Program-made: the position numbers and the translations under genes
NCBI GenBank assembly: GCA_038087035.1
Contig: CP051187.1
Coordinates: forward strand, 5,834,001 to 5,898,000
Source of the DNA: Gloeotrichia echinulata CP02
Lineage (GTDB): Bacteria > Cyanobacteriota > Cyanobacteriia > Cyanobacteriales > Nostocaceae
Length of the DNA stretch: 64,000 nt
Direction of reading: 5' to 3'
In this document: positions 59,601-64,000 of the stretch, one piece after another
How positions within the stretch are numbered: the stretch's first letter is position 1
Layout of the letters: the number at the start of each line of letters is the position of its first letter
Notes under the pieces: model-generated
Database searches by the model: none
What the model was told of the DNA's origin: nothing
What the model saw: only the letters and a program-made list of their open reading frames with translations

Positions 59601-60260
59601 GAGAGCCTGGTTGTAAAATTCGAGTGCCTTTTGCTTTTCTCCTAAATCATCGTAGACACCACCGATATTATTGAGAATGGTTGCTTCCCCAGAGCGATCG
59701 CCCACTGCACGATGTAAGGGGAGAGCCTGGTTGTAAAATTCGAGTGCCTTTTGCTTTTCTCCTAAATCATCGTAGACACCACCGATATTAGTGAGGGTGT
59801 ATGCTTCCCCAGAGCGTTGGCTTTGCCCGCCGTAGGCATCGCCCACTGCACGATATAAAGGGAGAGCCTGGTTGTAAAATTCGAGTGCCTTTTGCTTTTC
59901 TCCTAAATCATTGTATACTCTGCCAATACCAAGGAGAGTAACGGCTTGGCCAGATTTATCATCAATTTGTTGCCAAAGCTTTAACGCTGCTTGCCATTTT
60001 TCCACTGCTTGTTGCAGTGATTCTACTGTCCCTTGCTGATAAAGTTTCAATCCCTCTTCCGTGAGCTGTAGAGCAGCAGCGCGAGTTGCATCTTGTGACG
60101 TTGTTTCTGGTTTTTGTGTTATTTGCAACCCTCTAATTCTTGGTGTTGCCCCCACTGCATCCGATAATAAAACCACACTCAATAATAAAATGAAACCATA
60201 ACGGGTAAATTTCGGTAGCAAGCACCAAACAACCCATTGAGACTTAGTACACCTGTTCAT
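56640..60260 (-). CDS. TPR-repeat CHAT-domain protein
   Basis: 1206 residues. An N-terminal hydrophobic segment (about 20-38) suggests export or anchoring. Fourteen 40-residue TPR units (about 100-680; e.g. NNIGSVYDDLGEKQKALEFY) are nearly identical at DNA level. A coiled coil (about 760-820) precedes a C-terminal CHAT domain, a caspase-like peptidase fold, with His in VIHLATHGF (about 1063) and Cys in VLSACETG (about 1110). CHAT proteases act in cell-death-like responses or in specific cleavage. Two TPR units carry a 7-residue in-frame insert. The stop TAA comes from an ATGAGTA heptamer. ATG start. Confidence 0.92.
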   Translation of the reverse strand: MNRCTKSQWVVWCLLPKFTRYGFILLLSVVLLSDAVGATPRIRGLQITQKPETTSQDATRAAALQLTEEGLKLYQQGTVESLQQAVEKWQAALKLWQQIDDKSGQAVTLLGIGRVYNDLGEKQKALEFYNQALPLYRAVGDAYGGQSQRSGEAYTLTNIGGVYDDLGEKQKALEFYNQALPLHRAVGDRSGEATILNNIGGVYDDLGEKQKALEFYNQALPLLRAVGDRSGEATILTNIGVVYDALGEKQKALEFYNQAFPLYRAVGDAYGGQSQRSGEAITLNNIGSVYSDLGEKQKALEFYNQALPLRRAVGDRSGEAITLNNIGSVYDDLGEKQTALSFYNQALPLYRAVGDRSGEAITLNNIGSVYDDLGEKQKALEFYNQALPLRRAVGDRSGEATTLNNIGSVYSDLGEKQKALEFYNQALPLRRAVGDRSGEAITLNNIGSVYDDLGEKQTALSFYNQALPLYRAVGDRSGEAITLNNIGSVYDDLGEKQKALEFYNQALPLRRAVGDRSGEATTLNNIGSVYDALGEKQKALEFYNQALPLRRAVGDRSGEASTLNNIGGVYSDLGEKQKALSFYNQALPLRRAVGDRSGEANTLNNIGFVYDALGEKQKAVSFYNQALALVRVVGDRSGEATTLGNLADLARSQGNLQQARTHIQAVIDIIEDLRTKIVDQQLRTSYFATVQGYYKFYTDLLMQLHKQDPSKRYDALALQVSERSRARVLLELLTEANAKIRQGVNPQLLAQEQNLQQKLDAKDKLRRELLSKTAAETTIQNIDKEITDLLAQYRELQTQIRTSSPKYAALKYPQPLDLAQIQQQLDPDTMLLQYSLGKERSYLWAVTPNSLDTYELPPQAEIEKITNDFRQSLVTVTDSNQQAKIAKQLSQIILAPVANKLGKKRLVIVADGALQTIPFAALTDPTSPESYQPLLVNHEIVNLPSSSTIAIIRQETKGRKPAPKALAILADPIFSADDSRVTGKPDKDDSNSEFDLQRSALSRSVKNLNRNGWDRLPGTREEAKAILQLLSPQDSLQVFDFDANYDWVTNPQLSQYRVIHLATHGFADGINPELSGIVMSLVDKQGKSQRGYLRLNDIFNLNLPADLIVLSACETGRGKEVQGEGLVGLTRGLMYAGSPRVVLSLWSVSDEGTKELMSEFYRQMWQQGKSPTAALRAAQLTLWQNPNWRNPLYWAAFTVQGEWKNE

Positions 60261-60715
60261 TTTTTAGCCTCAATCAATAATTAATGGCAACACAAATCCA
60301 ACGCCAGCTAATGCTGTCATTGAATAATTATTCAGTTTGCTTGTGCGATATTACTGAATCTTTATTTTTATTTTATGGCTTGGGTCGGTAATTACGTCTG
60401 TGGTTGCAGTTTTTGTAACCAAATTTTTTATAAAAGGGGGAAAACTTCTGAAAGGATGTTTGAAAAGATGTGCCTAGTCTCGTAGAATTTGCTGATAACT
60501 TTTGAAACATTCTCTAACACAAAATTAGGGTTTTCCCAACCTGGGTCAGCCAGGTTTTCTTTGTTTAGCCGCGATTTCTAATCGCCAGCGCACTTTTCAT
60601 AACTGGTATAAATCGTAACTAACCATCCCAACCCCCAATCCCCTAAGCGCAAGCGAGGAGCTTGCTATGATATACGAATAAACCCTATTTGTATTGCCAA
60701 AATCAAATATGATAT
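60261..60715. other. Intergenic region upstream of the CHAT gene
   Basis: AT-rich promoter region for divergent genes. It holds short CCCCAATCCCC heptamer remains near 60635 and GCGCAAGCGAGGAGC near 60648. No gene or hairpin of note was seen. Confidence 0.45.
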
Positions 60716-61315
60716 ATGTCTTACAGTGATTTCACCTTAGAAACTGTCAAAAAAACCTTGAATTTAGATATTTCAAGTCGCGAGAATATTTTTCCTCAAA
60801 TTGCACCATTACCAGCCAGCGAGTATTTACAAGAAACCTTAGCTTATAACGTCCCTTTTGCCTTAGCAAGCAATACAGAAAAATCTCGCTCAGAGATGAT
60901 TATTGCCCCGATTTTATTAGAATTAACCAAAAAATTCGCCCAGGAAATCAGTTTATTTTCAGGAGTGGAATTTAATATTGAACCGAGTCAGGGTTTAAGT
61001 GGGAGTTGCGATTTTTTAATTAGTCGTTCCCCTGAGATTTTATTGATTAATGCGCCAGTAATTATGATTGTCGAAGCCAAGAAAGAAAATATAAAAGGCG
61101 GGTTAGGACAATGTATCGCCGAAATGTACGCAGCTAAATTATTTAACGAACGGGAAGGAAATGAAATTACAGAAATTTATGGAGTCGTGACTACAGGAGA
61201 AATTTGGAAATTCTTAAAATTATCAGGAGAACGAGCGCAGATTGATTTAGCAGAGTATTTTTTAAATGACGTGAATAAGATTTTAGGCATTTTAGCAACT
61301 GGTGTAAAATCGTAA
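60716..61315 (+). CDS. Conserved protein with PD-(D/E)XK nuclease-like core
   Basis: 199 residues. The pattern SGSCDFLISRSPEILLINAPVIMIVEAKKENI has the Asp and the Glu-x-Lys of a PD-(D/E)XK nuclease fold, followed by a Gln (LGQCIAEM) as in type I restriction HsdR N-terminal domains. Related proteins are common and unassigned in cyanobacteria. It may be a stand-alone nuclease or a remnant of a restriction gene. It is followed 20 bp later by two Uma2 genes, also of PD-(D/E)XK type. ATG start. Confidence 0.75.
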   Translation: MSYSDFTLETVKKTLNLDISSRENIFPQIAPLPASEYLQETLAYNVPFALASNTEKSRSEMIIAPILLELTKKFAQEISLFSGVEFNIEPSQGLSGSCDFLISRSPEILLINAPVIMIVEAKKENIKGGLGQCIAEMYAAKLFNEREGNEITEIYGVVTTGEIWKFLKLSGERAQIDLAEYFLNDVNKILGILATGVKS

Positions 61316-61335
61316 TTAGTCATCATCCCAATCCC

Positions 61336-61911
61336 ATGACAGCCGTTACCATCAACTTCAACCCCATAATTGAACTCAGCGACGACCAATTTTATCAACT
61401 GTGTCGCGAAAATCCTGAAGTCAAATTTGAGCGCAACACCACAGGAGAAATAATTATCATGTCACCCACAGGGGGAGCAACCGGAAACCGGAACTCAGAA
61501 ATCAACGCCGATTTTGTAATTTGGAATCGTCAAACAAAATTAGGTGTATGCTTTGACTCCTCCACCTGCTTCCAACTCCCCAATGGCGCCAAGCGTTCTC
61601 CTGATGTCGCTTGGATAAAACAAGCAAGATGGAATATACTCACCCTGGAAGAAAAAGAAAAATTTCCGCCCATTGCGCCAGATTTTGTATTAGAGTTAAT
61701 GTCACCCAGCGATAGTTTGGCAGATACCCAAGCGAAAATGCAAGAATATATAGATAACCAAGTCAAACTGGGTTGGTTAATTAACCGCCAAACTCGCCAA
61801 GTAGAAATTTATCGTCAAGGTCAACCAGTAGAAGTATTGAATTCTCCCACCGAATTATCAGGAGAAGATATTCTCCCCGGTTTTATTTTAGATTTACAAA
61901 TAGTTTGGTAA
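61336..61911 (+). CDS. Uma2-family endonuclease (DUF820), copy 1
   Basis: 191 residues. Uma2 family of PD-(D/E)XK nucleases, expanded in cyanobacteria with unknown biological role. The core motif is SPDVAW (Asp), DFVLELMSPSD (Glu) and a Lys in DTQAKMQEY. The gene lies 20 bp after the preceding nuclease-like gene and 35 bp before an almost identical second copy; all three are probably one transcript. Only residues about 48-63 differ much from copy 2. ATG start. Confidence 0.9.
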   Translation: MTAVTINFNPIIELSDDQFYQLCRENPEVKFERNTTGEIIIMSPTGGATGNRNSEINADFVIWNRQTKLGVCFDSSTCFQLPNGAKRSPDVAWIKQARWNILTLEEKEKFPPIAPDFVLELMSPSDSLADTQAKMQEYIDNQVKLGWLINRQTRQVEIYRQGQPVEVLNSPTELSGEDILPGFILDLQIVW

Positions 61912-61946
61912 TAAATATTCCCCAAATCCTTACCAATGACCTACTT

Positions 61947-62522
61947 ATGACAGCCGTCACCATCAACTTTAACCCCATAATTGAACTCAGCGACGACCAA
62001 TTTTATCAACTGTGTCGCGAAAATCCTGAAGTCAAATTTGAGCGCAACACCACAGGAGAAATAATTATCATGTCACCCACAGGGGGAGAAACCGGAAACC
62101 GGAATTTTGAAATTGACATCGAGTTAGGAATATGGAATCGTCAAACAAAATTAGGTGTATGCTTTGACTCTTCCACCTGCTTTCAACTCCCCAATGGCGC
62201 CAAGCGTTCTCCTGATGTCGCTTGGATAAAACAAGCAAGATGGAATATACTCACCCTAGAACAAAAAGAAAAATTCCCGCCCATCGCGCCAGATTTTGTA
62301 TTAGAGTTAATGTCACCCAGCGATAGTTTGGCAGATACCCAAGCGAAAATGCAAGAATATATAGATAATCAAGTCAAACTGGGTTGGTTAATTAATCGCC
62401 AAACTCGCCAAGTAGAAATTTATCGTCAAGGTCAACCAGTAGAAGTATTGAATTCTCCGACAGAATTATCAGGAGAAGATATTCTCCCCGGTTTTATTTT
62501 AGATTTACAAATAGTTTGGTAA
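61947..62522 (+). CDS. Uma2-family endonuclease (DUF820), copy 2
   Basis: 191 residues from the ATG at 61947, equivalent to the start of copy 1; a frame open from a TTG at 61905 overlaps the end of copy 1 and is not needed. Same active-site motifs as copy 1. The protein differs by about eight residues between positions 48 and 63 (ETGNRNFEIDIELGIW) and one near 112, so the duplication is recent except for one segment. Confidence 0.9.
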   Translation: MTAVTINFNPIIELSDDQFYQLCRENPEVKFERNTTGEIIIMSPTGGETGNRNFEIDIELGIWNRQTKLGVCFDSSTCFQLPNGAKRSPDVAWIKQARWNILTLEQKEKFPPIAPDFVLELMSPSDSLADTQAKMQEYIDNQVKLGWLINRQTRQVEIYRQGQPVEVLNSPTELSGEDILPGFILDLQIVW

Positions 62523-62562
62523 AAAATATCCCCCAAATCCTTACCAATCACCAACGACCTAC

Positions 62563-64000
62563 TTAATCACTCAACAACTCACCTAATTGATGCTGAATTA
62601 ACAAACCTTTGAGAGTAGAATTTTCCGCCTTCAGCGCCGTATTTTCCGCCTCCAATTCACTAATTCTCGCCTTCAAAGCTTCCTTCGGCGTCCCTTGTCG
62701 ATGAATCACAACTTCGCGATAAATTTCTAAATTAGCCTCTTGATTCATCCATCTTTGATAAGTCTTAGTATGCTCTTGTACTGTATGTCCCATATAATCA
62801 GCCATTGTCTTGATCGGGACCCTTAAACGATGTCCGCGTATCGCATAGGCGTGACGTAAATCATAAGGTCTAAAACCGACATCAATCACTCTAAATCTGA
62901 TGTACAATTTAGCAGTTTTATTATTGAGCGTCCCTTCATTATAAGGTAATTTTACATTCTTCAAATCAAAAAGTTCCACCCAATGAGGATATAAGGGGGG
63001 AATACCACAACTGCGCTCACCAGTCTTAGTACCACCGGTCAAACTCGGATTTAACGTCACCAAATGAAAACTATTTGCTGGGTCTGTAAACGCTTCTATA
63101 TCTACCGCAAATAATTCATGAGGTCTTAAACCGTAAGTAGCCAACATCGCATAAGCCCATTGCCATTGTTCAGGTTGCGTCAAGTTCTCCTTACTAGCAT
63201 AAACTGATAATGGCACTCCAATTTTAGTAAACCCTTGGATAATTTCCTCATCTAAAGGAACTTTCCGAATCGCCGGATGAGGCTTAGGAGTTGCATAAGC
63301 ATTAATTGTTTTCAAACCATCAATACCGCAAAAATCACAAAACTTTTTCAATTGCCATGTCAAAAAAAACCTGCCTGATGTATTAGGCTTAGTCTTAGCT
63401 AGTGCTGTTTCTAAAGCTTCTACAGACAGAGTAACATCTTGAGGCAGTTTTTTCAAATGCCTGAGATAATGAGTTTCCCATGTACGTATTCCTTGTCTAT
63501 TCTTCTCATGGGTTTTCCAAAATTCCCGCTCGTATTCCTCAATCCATTCCCTGATGAGTTTGGCAGGTTGCTCATCATCTGTAAAGGCTATTTTTTGTGA
63601 TTGCTTACCCAATAACTCAGGTGTCCACTGAAACTGTTTGGTAATTAATAACAAATCCAATTCCCGTGCTTTGACGACAGCCGTTTTCACGCCAATATCA
63701 TTAGCATAAAAACCAAAAGAAATGGTATATTGTTTATTACGACTGCCATTTTTACCCACATCACCAAGTCTACAGGGAAAAGTTCCTTGTAACCCAATAG
63801 TTTTCGGACTGGTTAGCTTAAGTTTAACCTTGACCCTATCTAAACTTAACGCCGAGTTAGCTTGCACAATCGCATGTTTAATCCTGAGATATTCCCGTTC
63901 TATCTTCGCCCTTTCATCTGACCCAGGATATTTAGATTTCCATTGCTTCCACTTAGATGGCTCCCATTGCTCAATTGGTATACCATCCCATTCAGCTTTA
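62563..64000 (-). CDS. Tyrosine recombinase/integrase, N-terminus beyond the window
   Basis: The catalytic domain is in residues about 210-390 (counted from a GTG at 63867): Arg in TYGLRPHELFAVD, LRHAYAIRG, MADYMGHT, and nucleophile Tyr in HTKTYQRWM. A C-terminal coiled coil (ELEAENTALKAENSTLKG) is an unusual addition. The frame stays open upstream through the edge (AEWDGIPIEQWEPSKW, then ERAKIEREYLRIKHAIVQ), so the real start is outside the window and the GTG at 63867 is internal. Large recombinases of this type include heterocyst excisases such as XisA, but no att sites were found here. Confidence 0.85.
   Translation of the reverse strand, partial: KAEWDGIPIEQWEPSKWKQWKSKYPGSDERAKIEREYLRIKHAIVQANSALSLDRVKVKLKLTSPKTIGLQGTFPCRLGDVGKNGSRNKQYTISFGFYANDIGVKTAVVKARELDLLLITKQFQWTPELLGKQSQKIAFTDDEQPAKLIREWIEEYEREFWKTHEKNRQGIRTWETHYLRHLKKLPQDVTLSVEALETALAKTKPNTSGRFFLTWQLKKFCDFCGIDGLKTINAYATPKPHPAIRKVPLDEEIIQGFTKIGVPLSVYASKENLTQPEQWQWAYAMLATYGLRPHELFAVDIEAFTDPANSFHLVTLNPSLTGGTKTGERSCGIPPLYPHWVELFDLKNVKLPYNEGTLNNKTAKLYIRFRVIDVGFRPYDLRHAYAIRGHRLRVPIKTMADYMGHTVQEHTKTYQRWMNQEANLEIYREVVIHRQGTPKEALKARISELEAENTALKAENSTLKGLLIQHQLGELLSD

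Noticed and set aside
1..64000. tRNA, rRNA or riboswitch genes
   Set aside because: I looked for tRNA T-arm patterns and known riboswitch cores in the gaps and found none; weak matches lay inside coding regions.

Overview
The window looks like chromosomal DNA of a filamentous, heterocyst-forming cyanobacterium (Nostocales, in the Nostoc/Anabaena/Calothrix range). The reasons are many GCGATCGC (HIP1) octamers, a photosystem II peptide gene (psb30/ycf12), a HetP-like protein, a CoaR/CoaT cobalt pair, split UPF0016 manganese exchangers, DUF1825 and DUF3082 genes next to their usual partners, and the heptameric tandem repeats and small nested palindromic repeats typical of this group. No tRNA, rRNA or CRISPR array was seen.

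Layout. 0-7.7 kb is mostly housekeeping (pyrF, tyrS, a class A PBP, DUF1825) plus an RTX calcium-binding protein. 7.85-10.03 kb is a complete IS200/IS605-type element (tnpA and tnpB divergent). 10-18.4 kb is housekeeping again: a TM2 protein, a ComEA-like protein, lepB, recJ, psb30, a CxxC protein, a lone tnpB and two half-size manganese exchangers. At 18.8-23.7 kb a large AAA / cyclase-like / AAA gene is split by a second, almost identical IS copy. 24.0-28.8 kb is one giant repeat protein (PstS-like domain, 26 twenty-residue repeats, two DUF4912 domains). 29.5-33.7 kb holds coaR and coaT with a PIN-domain toxin-antitoxin pair between them and a clear MerR-type operator before coaT. 33.9-41.5 kb is accessory: a HEAT remnant, a HicB protein, a caspase-nSTAND-WD40 protein, an unknown gene pair, and an M50 protease remnant followed by a minisatellite. 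41.9-52.2 kb is again more ordinary: porin and FecR protein, trpC, a HetP-like gene, a two-component pair, DUF3082, ispE and rsmA. 52.4-55 kb is a toxin-antitoxin island (one HigBA, two PIN-type pairs). 55.3-60.3 kb has a trypsin-like protease and a large TPR-CHAT protein. 60.7-64 kb has a PD-(D/E)XK-like protein, two tandem Uma2 genes and a tyrosine recombinase that runs off the end.

How the pieces fit. The housekeeping genes are scattered singly or in short operons, as is usual for this group. The accessory content has three themes: conflict or cell-death type proteins (caspase-like STAND, CHAT, trypsin-like, AAA), toxin-antitoxin pairs, and mobile DNA. The strongest theme is the mobile DNA. 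IS copy 2 sits at a TTAAC site, and its removal would rejoin a 909-residue reading frame exactly. IS copy 1 sits inside a MITE-like repeat. At least four kinds of small inverted-repeat element are present, often with a common 22-bp palindrome nested inside, and short repeats have entered coding sequences in frame. Heptamer repeats form the start or stop region of several genes.
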